From contig JASANG010001432.1 of NCBI GenBank assembly GCA_030248215.1, positions 1-64,000 of the forward strand: DNA of 64,000 nt. Direction: 5' to 3'. The DNA is from Enoplolaimus lenunculus. Taxonomy: Eukaryota > Nematoda > Enoplea > Enoplida > Thoracostomopsidae. The notes beneath the pieces are model-generated. The model was not told the origin of the DNA. It searched no databases and was given only the letters and a program-made list of their open reading frames with translations. Shown here one piece after another: positions 54,788 through 64,000 of this stretch (the stretch's first letter is position 1; each line of letters starts with the position of its first letter). Position numbers and translations under genes: made by a program.

Positions 54788-56757
54788 GAAACGTTGCTGT
54801 GTCACCAAAAATCATTGCATGCATCCTGCGATTCATTTCGTTCTTGGATGTCGTTCGCATACGACGAGTAAGCAAATTATTCGCTAGTGCTGCTAAATTA
54901 GCTATAACGCGTGTAAATATTACCGAAATTACTGCTCGTATAATGGATAAAGCACACGATAACGTGACCGAATTGCGTGAAAATTCAGATACTGTTAATA
55001 ATTGCACTACTCAAAACGAGCCAGTGTTGTGTAAACGTAGAAAATTAGTCAGTAAACACGAACCAAAGTACGATGCGGTGGAAAATAATCGATTTGGCAA
55101 CGAGTGTAAGGTATTTTCGGGGATTATGCCAGTTTTTGGCGAGCATTTACAAAGTATAATTTGGTGTTACGAAAAATCAGATAAGATGAACTACGGGTAT
55201 AACGAATCAGACCGCAATAAAATGTTGTGTATGGAAATGGAAGACGAAAAGCCGAAGAACTGTGACGCAGAGCGGACTAAGATGACAGACGGTATATTAA
55301 AATGGACCGAGGTAAGTAAGATTAAAAAGGCGTCTAGCAGTCGTAGCGGTTCTTGTTTACTTCCGGTATGGGTTGCAACGGCGATTAGGCGGTATTGTGT
55401 CAGGTTGCGTCAACTTCAAATCGACGGGGTCCAGGATGGATTTTGGTCGGTTTTCAGCGGTGGAAACGGATTACCTGAGCTTGAATCAATTCAACTAATC
55501 CACGATTCGTTTCCGGCGATTGCAGTGAGCTATTTCCCATCGCTAAGTCTACTGTTTGCCCCTTTGGCGATTGGGGCTGAACCTGTTGTGGACACTTCGG
55601 TACCAGATATACCTAGCATCAATGAGAGCTTGTCATCGTTTATTGATTTACATCGTATCAGCTGTTTAGAGCATATTTCGTCTGTGGAAGGTGTCTCCAG
55701 TCGTATGGTGAAACAGCTGGCTAAATATAATTGGGCTGACGCCCTTCAATTTCGCGGAGTAAAGCGCTACGATATTGTTGGGTTACGATCGGGACGGGAT
55801 GAGCTTTTTGCAGCTATTTGCTCAAAATTTCCGTCGCTTGTTGACTTGATGATTTTCGATTGTAGCCTGATATCTTTTGAACCGGTTGTGCCGATGAGTG
55901 CCACCCTGACAGCCCTGGAGCTTGATAGAGTTACGGTAGTCGCTGGGGATACGGAATATAATTCGCTATCGAGATGTTTGTCAAAGTTAACAGGATTGGT
56001 GAAGCTGATAATGTCACATGTGACGGTGGTTTGGGGTGAAGAAAACTCTGAGTACGAATATTTGAACGAAAGCCCATCTCAATTTGCTTTTTTAACTTCA
56101 CTTGACAATCTCGGTTCTTTTTACGTATCTGCGTGCCGTGGGTTTACCGCAGACGCTGTTGCGTATTTATCACCGTGTGCCGGTCGGAAATTAACAACGC
56201 TGACCATCTCAAAATGTAGCGCTGTTTCAAAACGAGGCTTCGAGCAAATTTTGTCGTTTCCAAGATTTGAAAATTTAAAATTTCTCTGCTTGTCGAGCCC
56301 ACGTCTTGGTTATGGCGATGTAACGATTGAATCTAAACAAGTCGAAAGGTTATTGGGTGCGTTTGTAGTACCAGAAGGTTGCTGGGCAACAAAGAGCGAC
56401 GATCCGGTATTGGACAATTGCAGCGGGTGCCTACCAGGAAATGGGAAGACAATTATTCTAAAAATAGGCGTTGGAGACGCATTGTTAAAGTTCGTACCAG
56501 TCGCGGTTCAGACCAGGTCTGGCATAGAACGACTCAGTTTGCTTGATACTGACATTACTCGCGATGCAGTTTGCTGTTTTGTGGCGAAGCGTAGTAGTTT
56601 TGCCGCGGCAATTGAAGAGGAAGAATCTACAGGTGTAAGCGAGAAACTGCGCCCGTTGGTGTTAGAGCTGGACGGCAGTTTAAAACCGGTAGGTGGCGAG
56701 AAAGAGATTGATAGGAAACTGTTGAAAACGGCACGATTGAAAATTGTTTATTTGTAG
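54788..56757 (+). CDS. F-box/LRR-like exon without its own start codon
   Basis: An open frame of 656 codons to the stop at 56755. It follows a strong acceptor (TTTGTTTTCAG at 54777-54787). The first residues NVAVSPKIIACILRFISFLDVVRIRRVSKLFASAAKLA look like an F-box, a Skp1-binding motif of SCF ubiquitin ligases. The first in-frame ATG is about 54943, downstream of that motif, so the true start must be in an upstream exon. Later segments such as LTALELDRVTVV, LSKLTGLVKLIMSHVTVV and LTTLTISKCSAVSKRGFEQIL followed by FENLKFLCLSS have the spacing of leucine-rich repeats. The preceding phosphatase exon ends in a phase-1 donor (53938) that joins in frame, giving a possible 886-residue product; a separate small first exon between 53950 and 54787 is the alternative. 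Confidence 0.75.
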
Positions 56758-57115
56758 ACAGTAGGTACGGGTGTGCAGAGGAAGTTGTGGATGGTTTGAA
56801 TCGAAAAAGAATTTTAATTGCAGATGTGAATTTATAGGTCAGAAAATTACTAGTTAGTAGTCGTTTCTAAAAATTCAAAGCATTGTGTTGAGGGTTTGCT
56901 CTATAATGCGATCCGGTTTTGGTGTTTCTAACACCAATAATCCGGATCGGATTAAGCGTTTCGGCGGAAAATATTTGCTCTTGAGCGAAATATGGTATGA
57001 GTGTTTATCTTAAAAATGATGAAAGCGTAAGCTTAAAACTATAAGCTAACACAAGGCATGGTCATAATATATATGGCACTTTTGTGGAGCCTTTTGCATT
57101 CAGTTTTGGTTCATG
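56758..57115. other. 3' flank of the F-box exon
   Basis: Probable 3' UTR; an inverted pair ATCCGGTTTTGGTGTTTCTAA / AACACCAATAATCCGGAT at about 56910-56947 could form a short hairpin. Nothing else recognised. Confidence 0.3.
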
Positions 57116-57325
57116 CGCTGCAAAAAAATTGTAAGTCAATTTGTCTCTCTTCAAAACAGGATTTACGGGACTACACAAACTGAGTCAAATTCGACTCCGC
57201 CAGAGTCAAATTCTTATCACTGAGTTAGATGTTTGACCCTGTCGGAGTCGAATTTGACTCCGTTTTTCGTTGTCCCGTAGAGCCTATTTCGGAGAGAGTC
57301 AATTTGATTCACCATTTTTACAGTG
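57116..57325. mobile_element. GAGTCAAA-body mariner-like MITE
   Basis: Ends CGCTGCAAAAAAATTGTAAG / TCACCATTTTTACAGTG, right flank TA. Inverted AAGTCAATTTGTCTCTC / GAGAGAGTCAATTTG lie inside and GAGTCAAATTCGACTCC-type words fill the body. The left TA is mutated. Sister: 62328-62501. Confidence 0.65.
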
Positions 57326-57779
57326 TACAATGATATCGAAATATTTCTTTTTATATACCTGCTATATTCAGTTATGTATAATATACAATATTTGTTTTCA
57401 CAGTCAATGTTTACTTTAATCACAAATATTAATTTCAGCATATTCATGAGCTTAAACCTCAGAATAAAGGCTGTGCCAGAAACTAAGGATAAGCTTGAGC
57501 GTAATAATATAAGTCTAATGACAGCGAAACGCCCTTGAACATAGCACTGACTGTTTTCGCTGTATAAAGTTATGGTTGCAGATTAAATCTGTTGTCTTGT
57601 GTTTTATTTAATATATTTAGATGAAGTTCAGAGCAGTATATCTTGTTTAAATGAATTCATACGTCATCCGATGCTAATTTGCTTCGTTTCAATTCATTCT
57701 GAAATATATCAAAACGTAAAGGATTTCGTGTGTTTCGTTTTAACTTTTGGTACTATTTTGAGGAAAGAATAATTGTCCG

Positions 57780-57922
57780 AGATTTCGTAAAAAAATAAGC
57801 GTATAAATAAAAAATTTCGCCGCCTGACAGCTATTTGCTAAAATTTGCATGTTAAACGTGATTTTAACTATGTATTTCGCTTCACCGGCATCCAGTATTT
57901 TTCACCTCCGGTTGCACCCAGG
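57780..57922. repeat. GGAGCCGGAGG-type MITE, right-end fragment
   Basis: Reverse-complement match to the middle and end of 58629-58992, ending CACCTCCGGTTGCACCCAG. Confidence 0.5.
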
Positions 57923-58340
57923 CGCTTACCTATACTTATTTGTCTAGAAGCGTAGTTTATGAAAGATTTTGGTTATAGTGAGTACGACTCTTGTATACTT
58001 CCCGAAATTTAGCCTTGGATTAGGAAAAGACTTACTAATGTATTGCCTAAGTCTATTTGGACGCATCTTTCGCCAACAAAATTAGATTCAACAGAAGCAT
58101 TTGACAACAATTCGACGGCCATTCAATTAAAAGTAAGCTTAAGCTTTAGATTAATTTTTGAGGACTTTACTCGGAAACGAGTCATAATAGAGGCCAGCGA
58201 GGCCGAAGCCTCATGGTCTGTGCCCTCAAGTGGCCTGTGGCAATTTATAAAATGAAAATTTTGAATGTAGATATTTTTGACCCATGTTCTTCATTCACCC
58301 TTTTTATGTCCCCGCAATAAAACTCGACCTGTGAGCTCGA

Positions 58341-61300
58341 TTATAGTTCGTGACCCAGACTTGACTTTACTGCACTGTTTACCTGAAGCGTCACATTTTG
58401 TTCTTTGAGCAGCCCAAGCTCAGACTGCAAAGAATCGGCTTTGCTGTTGCATCTCGAAATTTCGTTGGTTTTCATTCGAAGTTCTACTTTCAATGACTCG
58501 ATAATGGCACGCTGTTGCATTATTGTTTTCGCGTTCTGTAAATACAACAATAAAGGTACAGTGTCATATAGCAAGCTTTATAGTCTTGGTCTTTGACTCG
58601 TGTTTTTACACATCAATTTGCCTTTGTTGGGGGCAACCGGAGATGAAAAATACCGGAGCCGGAGGTCAACGAAACTTGCCGGAGCCGGAGGTCAACGAAA
58701 CTTGCCGGAGCCGGAGGTCAACGAAACTTGCCGGAGCCGGAGGTGAGGCGAAATTAGGTAGTAAAAATGATGGTTTAAATTTTAGCCTATATATTCAATA
58801 TGTTGTAAACTTGTTTGGTTTTACGCTAATTTTTTTTGAAATTTCGAAAATTGTTTCCTGAAAATTGGACAAAAGTAAAACGAAAAGCGCTAAAACAGAT
58901 AAATTTTGCAAAATTATGCAAAATTTTACTACCGAAATTGCCGGAACCGAGAGGCCGTTTTTATGCCGGAGGCAGACCTCCGGTTGTACCCGGTTGGGGG
59001 GTGTAAGCAAACAGTTGGACGTTGCACTCTGATTCAATATGCTCTTGCTTGCGATTAGAACACAAAAGTTAGGTGGAACAATGGTGAAGTATTAATGTAC
59101 GTCATGCGAAGGGACTTCTTTAGCTTCGGTAGTCTCTCTGCCCTGAGCTGGGTATCGGTTTTTACGCGTACACGAATGATTACCTCATTGTAAAAGTTTG
59201 ATTTTCTGCTCGCCGAACTCTGTTTTTCTTCAACTTTGTTATTCCAGGTTGATGGTTTTCCGATCAGCTCGTAGTTGCATTCTTCAGCGTTTTCTTGATG
59301 TCGATCGGAAGCGCTATCTGGTGGATTTTCGTCACAGCCATCATCTGTTGATTTTAGTTGGTCGCTAACGTCTGCGGTACAAAATGAACCGAAATCTTGT
59401 TCGTCAAGAGATGCGTGACTTGTTAGCGACGCTTGTGCTGACGCCGGCACACGTGAATGTTGCTGTACCGGATGTTCCGCTGAACAAATAGTTGATCGAC
59501 GGCGTGGGCACGGATCCGCCGTGTAGCACCTGGAAAACAAAAAAACAGACTACCCCGTTTCACACATGAATATTTTCTATTTCATCTGAGATCTGATTTC
59601 AAGCTACGGTTCGGTTCCTGGATTTCGGATAGGATGCAGTTATTATCAATGCTCGACTGTAGTTTTTCTGGACATTTTCTGGTTTACCTTTTTATTACCT
59701 GGCGATTTTCAAAAATGATCCGATTTTGCAAATCCTTAGAAATTTTGGCATTTTCTCTTCAGTATTTGGTTTTAGTCACATTTATTCATAGTGCATAGAC
59801 CTTATAATTAGGATAATTATGAGCTCTTTATGCATATTTTCTTCATTTTTCTATAATGCTGGCATTACGATTTACTCGCTGAACCTAAAACTACACAGTT
59901 AATACGCAAGAGATTAATAAAAATTGTCTTATGGAGCATTCTGTGCCTGGCAAATGTTACTTTTACGGGCGTAACAGTAGATTAAGCGTATTCCTAAGCC
60001 TATGCCTAAGCCTAAGCGTTGCAAAAATGTGTTCCTAAGCCTAAGCGTAAGCGTAAGCCTAAGCCTAAGCAAAAATTTGTAATCTAGACTCGAAACCCAT
60101 TGTTTTATAGACCCACCAGAAACCTTTACGCCCCTTAAAGTAACATGCGCCCTGTGGCCCATATATGAAGATTATGAGCAGAACGTTTTTTGTGGGACTG
60201 CAATATTAGAGTAAGCATCATGTTTTAGACTATTTTTTGCTTAGGCTTTGGCTTTTAGGTATAAGCTTATTCTACTGTCACTGTTGTGTTCAATCGCCCT
60301 TTGGGTTTAAAAGAAATCGATTCTTGGGTTTCATTCTGTAGCGGGGAATTTATTATTTTCCAACTTACAGTTGCTGTGAGTTTGTGATCGACGATTTTGT
60401 CAATTTGACACCGAGCAAATTTGTAATTTGTGTCGGTTCAGCTTCTTTATTGCTTTGAATGCCTCCAGCGAGAACTGATCGTTCGTCGTCCGGAGACATT
60501 ATTGGCGTTAAACTTGTTGATAGCACTTTGGTGACACCCCTGAAATATTGCAAAAACATAGTTGTCTGTCAGGGGTGTACTTATACAAGGCGAGCGATAG
60601 TGAGGATACAGTCCCTTCTGAAATTTCTGCAGACAAGAATAAAAAGTAGTACTTTTTACAGGCTTTAGAATAACAGTCTGGATTCTGGAGGTCAGAAACA
60701 TTTTGTTTTACCTGAGGATATATTTCCTGAGCTAAAATACCGACTGGCTTCGCCTCCTGTTATCTGTCTATTGCTGAAATATTGAAACCGAAATATTTCT
60801 TACTGGACTATTTTGACAATTGTTAGTTGTCAGACACTGGGATGCTTGCATAAGCTGCAAACTGTAGTTTATTGTATGAGCAACTGCACAAACTATGCTC
60901 GTGAAAACAATTATTACGTCTATGAGCAGTACAAAAACTCAGTGCAACCAGCGGTAAAGACTGCCGGAGTCGGAGGTTGACAAAACTTGCGGGAACCTGA
61001 GCTGAACGTGAAGCCGTAGGTGAGGCGAAATTAGGCAGTTAAAATGATGTTTAATTTGCTACCTTTAGCAACTATTTGTAACGTGTTTTGAATTTTGTGG
61101 TTTTTACGCATATTTTTTGTGAAATCACGACAAGTTTTTTGTTCGAAATTGTACCAAAAGCTAAAACAAAACGCACGAAACAAGCGCAAATGTTGTAAAA
61201 ACTAGGCAAAATTTCGCTGTCGGCAATACCGGAACCTCCAGCAGAAATACCATACCGGAGACGGAGCTGGGGGTGATGTGATGTCGGGGCCGGAGCCGGA

Positions 61301-62695
61301 AACAGGCCGCCAGTTGTATAACCTTGTATGAACAGCTTAATGTGAAAAATATTCAATTACTGTCCAGTCTATACTATAAATTTAGCCTAAACCACAACTA
61401 AAATATTGAATTATTGTCAATACCAAACTTACTTTTCAAACGGCCAACACGTAAAATGATGTCTGTTGTCGTGGTGCCATAGCCGTCCTTCATTGAGGTA
61501 TTTTTGTCTACTCTCAGGCTTCGTCCCAGACGGCGGGACGTCCGGCGGACCCACAGTAATCACAGGTGGTGGCGCAGGATGTGGAGCAACTTGATGCCCT
61601 GATAATCGACGCTTGTTTGCTTGCCCGCTTGTGACGTCATCAAAAACTACCGATGGTTTCTTAGACTGGCTTGTCTGGTTAGAGGGTTGTTCGTTTGCAG
61701 TTGCAGTTGCAATGTTGTTGAGCATTGTCATTGCAGTATTTACTGCACTTGTGTGACGGACTGCATCGCATTGCAATGAGTTGGCATTTTGTTGCTCGAC
61801 TGCGAGACGTTTTCGACCGTGATCCCGGAGAAGAGCCTAAATATGGGTAAGGTTTGAAGCAATCGCTGCTGTATTTTTAGCGATGTGTAGGTCTTTCTCC
61901 TCAGAATTCTATGGAACCCTCTATGGCCAGGGTGCAGCGGGAATTTTGGTTCCGGCACATTTGCAGCTTCCGGTTCCGGTTTATTTTTACAAGAATTAAA
62001 AATTCCGGTGTTAAATTTTTTGGTGACCAAAAAATGGGTGCCTCCAATTCACGTTTGGTATAAGCACCACAGTTATTCATTTTAGCCGCACATGCGTGAC
62101 ATGTGCGAAAAATGTGCTGTATTTCGAACTGCAACATTTGCTAAATCGAAACTTATAAAACAGCAGTAATCAACTGGTGCATACTTTAGTTCACACACTC
62201 AGTACGTTGGACAACCTATAAAATGTGTCATATTTCGTAGAGTTTCATTTTTAATACTTACTGTTTCAAAAGTTACAAGATCTATCACCAACTGGTCATA
62301 AATGCTATGTAGATTTCATAGTTTATACACTGCACAAAATGGTGAGTCAAATTGACTCTCTCCGAAATCGACTCCGTCTGAGTCAAACGTGGGACTTAAT
62401 GAGTGGAATTTGACTCTGGTGGAGTCAAATTTGACTCATTTTGTGTAGTCCCGTAAGGCCTATTTCGTAGAGAGTCAATTTGTCACACTATTTTTTCAGT
62501 GTAGTGTGTCATTTGTAAAATTGATAGTCAATTGTGAAACGAATAAGTACGAAATTTTTCAAAATTTAAATTTGACTCAAATTTTTAAATTTTGGTACCT
62601 CTGCGTCAGGATAGTCTTTGATGACACTCAAGACGTCATCGCGAGACAGGCTGAACAGTTCAGAATAACCAACTGATCGTACATCAGCGGTTCTC
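58341..62695 (-). CDS. Cyclic-nucleotide-gated channel, C-terminal part (5' end outside window)
   Basis: Minus-strand exons, 5' to 3': 62599-62695, 61433-61836, 60369-60539, 59184-59529, 58341-58535; every junction is in phase. The first encodes RTADVRSVGYSELFSLSRDD followed by VLSVIKDYPDAE, the end of the cyclic-nucleotide-binding domain of CNG channels (compare [20 protein letters not shown] in vertebrate CNGA subunits), and the next starts ALLRDHGRKRL, the C-helix end. Then comes a long low-complexity tail with PHPAPPPVITVGPPDVPPSG, and finally a heptad-like stretch from NAKTIMQQRAIIESL to SELGLLKEQNVTLQ that could be a coiled coil. If the last exon is not spliced further, the stop is at 58341; a good donor at 58382 leaves a further exon possible. 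Pore and transmembrane exons must lie beyond 64000. It looks more CNGA-like than CNGB-like. Confidence 0.75.
58629..58992. mobile_element. GGAGCCGGAGG-type hAT-like MITE with internal 26-bp tandem
   Basis: About 364 bp from GGGGGCAACCGGAG to CTCCGGTTGTACCCG, in a CNG intron. At 58653-58745 a 26-bp unit (CCGGAGCCGGAGGTCAACGA plus six bases) occurs three times in perfect copies plus a partial one. Confidence 0.7.
59949..60151. mobile_element. Telomere-motif MITE in CNG intron
   Basis: 203 bp, the same length as 48383-48585, from GGCAAATGTTACTTTTACGGG to CGCCCCTTAAAGTAACATG. Flanks CTGTGCCT / CTGTGGCC (6 of 8). The body has the longest clean runs: CCTAAGCCTATGCCTAAGCC and GTAAGCCTAAGCCTAAGC. 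Confidence 0.8.
60155..60290. repeat. Partial GGCCCATATA-type telomere-motif MITE
   Basis: Starts GGCCCATATATGAAG directly beside the preceding MITE; contains TTGCTTAGGCTTTGGC and TTAGGTATAAGCTTATTC. No right end found. Confidence 0.45.
60940..61326. mobile_element. GGAGCCGGAGG-type hAT-like MITE in CNG intron
   Basis: About 387 bp from CAGTGCAACCAGCGG to CCGCCAGTTGTATAACCTTG, with GGTGAGGCGAAATTAGG as in related copies. Flanks show no clear duplication. Confidence 0.6.
61928..62035. repeat. CCGGAACC-type MITE fragment in CNG intron
   Basis: CAGGGTGCAGCGGGAATT followed by GCTTCCGGTTCCGGTTTA and ATTCCGGTG; the left half of a 29432-29822-type element. Confidence 0.5.
62328..62501. mobile_element. 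GAGTCAAA-body mariner-like MITE, best copy
   Basis: 174 bp, CACTGCACAAAATGG ... TTTTTTCAGTG, flanked on both sides by TA (62326-62327, 62502-62503), the Tc1/mariner target. Inverted GAGTCAAATTGACTCTCTCC / AGAGAGTCAATTTG and internal AGTCAAA/TTTGACTC words make most of it self-complementary. Confidence 0.8.
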
Positions 62696-62730
62696 CTAAA
62701 ACAGACGTGCACTCAGAAGTGAGAAAAACA

Positions 62731-62914
62731 GGCCCATGTAAAGATCAGGGGCGGAATATTTTTCTGCGAGACTGTAATAGAACAAGCTTAATCTTTAGAC
62801 TAATTATTTGCTTAGTCTCTCGTTTAGGCTTAGCTATAAGCTCATTTTTACGCTTAGGATTAGGCTTAGGAATATGCGTATTCAACTGTTACGGCCCTGT
62901 TCTATACATTGGCC
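62731..62914. mobile_element. Telomere-motif MITE with perfect 8-bp duplication
   Basis: 184 bp from GGCCCATGTAAAGATCAGGG to CCCTGTTCTATACATTGGCC, exact duplication GAAAAACA (62723-62730, 62915-62922). Here TTAGGC reads on the plus strand: TTTAGGCTTAGC, ACGCTTAGGATTAGGCTTAGG. Confidence 0.88.
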
Positions 62915-62922
62915 GAAAAACA

Positions 62923-63379
62923 AAGCAGATGTCAAATTTTCTAGTTTAAGCTATGATCCACAAAATTTGGTTAAAATTTCTTTTTAAGCGTTCTTCTCTT
63001 GAAATCCCGACACTTGAAGCTTTCAAAATTGTCCTTACGTTGCAACTTACTCGTTGGAGCACAGTAGCGCACACCTGATGCGAAAATGCAATTAATTTCA
63101 CTATCGAGTTTGGATTTCTGTAGTTGTAAGTTTCGTTCAAAATTCATTACAAAACTTGCAGTTGTAAGCTCTCGCTGCAATTACTTGCACTTGCGAATCG
63201 GGCTGAAGTAACTTTTGCAAACGAGCTTTTAGTATACGACCTATTGTCTTGCATTTTCAGTTTTGCGGTCGTCATCTGAACGTTCCAGCTAAATATGCTT
63301 AAGTATAATAGATTTTCCCGAAAACCAACGAATTGAGTTTGTTAAACAAAGTATTACAACCTTAAAGATAGTATGTGAA
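62923..63379. other. Probably intron or upstream part of the CNG gene
   Basis: Short minus-strand open frames do not resemble the channel's binding domain or pore. Nothing recognised. Confidence 0.3.
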
Positions 63380-63420
63380 TATATTTAACCCTTTCTCATA
63401 TGAATATTTTCTATTTAACT
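63380..63420 (-). repeat. SINE body fragment (minus strand)
   Basis: Reverse complement reads AAATAGAAAATATTCATATG then GAGAAAGGGTTAAAT, matching the body of the SINE at 31266-31495. Confidence 0.55.
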
Positions 63421-63444
63421 TGTTATCTATAGCTTCACATGAAT

Positions 63445-63659
63445 ACAGTTTGCAACTTAGTTGCTAGTAGCATACTCCATTTGCACTACAGTTTACAACT
63501 TAGTTGCTAGTAGCATACTCCATTTGCACTACAGTTTACAACTTAGTTGCTAGTAGCATACTCCATTTGCACTACAGTTTACAACTTAGTTGCTAGTAGC
63601 ATACTCCATTTGCACTACAGTTTGCAACTTAGTTGCTAGTAGCATACTCCATTTGCACT
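63445..63659. repeat. 43-bp tandem repeat, five copies
   Basis: Units start at 63445, 63488, 63531, 63574 and 63617; each contains AACTTAGTTGCTAGTAGCAT. Copies differ only at one G/A position (GTTTGCAAC versus GTTTACAAC), with the first and last units sharing G. The near-perfect identity indicates recent expansion. Confidence 0.95.
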
Positions 63660-64000
63660 AGACGATCCCGTTGGACTCCGATGCCCCCGTCAGAAAATTT
63701 TATGTGATAAAATACTAAGGTCGCTACATTTTCCCCCTCTTACTAAATTGGCACGTATATATAGCATTACAGTAGAAAAATATGTTTCATGACTTTTCTA
63801 GTCCACCACCCCTTGTCAGAAACTTTTGTATCCGTTGCTGTCGGTGTAGAAAGTTGTTAAGCTTTGTGAAAGACTTCAAACCGCATTTTCGTGCGAAGAC
63901 CAAATATCGGAATAAAATTTGAACCAGAACCTGTTCATTCCGCCATCGAGATTAAGAACACCAATTTCGCCAAAGAAGTCTCCAACGCGTAAAACTCGAA

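Noticed and set aside
54620-54871. Frame starting MFRSIAALW as a first exon for the F-box gene
   Set aside because: It is in a different frame from the F-box exon and overlaps it without a suitable donor; other short ATG exons tried nearby gave weak donors or a stop at the junction.
63445-63659. CRISPR-like array
   Set aside because: The units are contiguous with no spacers and the genome is eukaryotic; it is a plain tandem repeat.
1-64000. LTR retrotransposons, endogenous viral copies or Polinton-like elements
   Set aside because: No LTR pairs, protease/integrase or capsid-like frames were recognised; all reverse transcriptase frames here are of the non-LTR type.

Overview
This is a eukaryotic, intron-bearing, AT-rich window with very heavy repeat content. 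I think it comes from a nematode. Many of the repeats carry degenerate copies of the nematode telomere hexamer TTAGGC. Two coding starts sit 28 to 60 bases downstream of a splice-acceptor-like TAG, as expected for spliced-leader addition. The long introns (up to about 3 kb) and repeat load suggest a large genome, perhaps an enoplean such as a mermithid; that last step is a guess.

Host genes, left to right. (1) A weak first-exon candidate on the minus strand near 1.3-1.5 kb. (2) An Atg18/WIPI gene on the minus strand (3808-10417, 12 coding exons, 475 aa). (3) A second Atg18/WIPI gene on the plus strand (22097-28215, 11 coding exons, 433 aa). The two WIPI genes are head to head and share exon lengths and phases. 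(4) RABL6, plus strand, 34070-42987 (10 exons, 812 aa). (5) EOGT, plus strand, 45841-47496, uninterrupted coding region of 551 aa ending in an ER-retrieval-like REEL. (6) A DUSP22/15-type phosphatase, plus strand, 50859-53949. (7) An F-box/LRR-like exon, 54788-56757, which has no start codon of its own and joins in frame to the phosphatase, so the two may be one gene. (8) The C-terminal part of a cyclic-nucleotide-gated channel, minus strand, 58341-62695, running off the right side. All exon structures were deduced by eye from splice sites, phase and family similarity.

Between the two WIPI genes (about 11-20 kb) lies a three-level nest of non-LTR retrotransposons, all on the minus strand: an old copy of family A is split by a full-length family B element, which is split by a full-length family A element with an open 1148-codon frame. 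Both insertions have readable target-site duplications. A ~220-bp inverted repeat flanks the nest.

The rest is dominated by small non-autonomous DNA transposons. At least three groups have 8-bp or TA target-site duplications: hAT-like elements beginning CAGGG with bodies of degenerate CCGGAA-type repeats; elements beginning GGCC(C/A)ATG whose bodies are TTAGGC repeats; and mariner-like elements (CACTG...CAGTG) with GAGTCAAA bodies. A fourth, G-run-rich type (CTGGCTTCTCC ends) has one copy in a WIPI intron and another in a RABL6 intron. tRNA-derived SINEs and several tandem repeats complete the picture. I saw no LTR retrotransposon, virus-derived element or CRISPR array.
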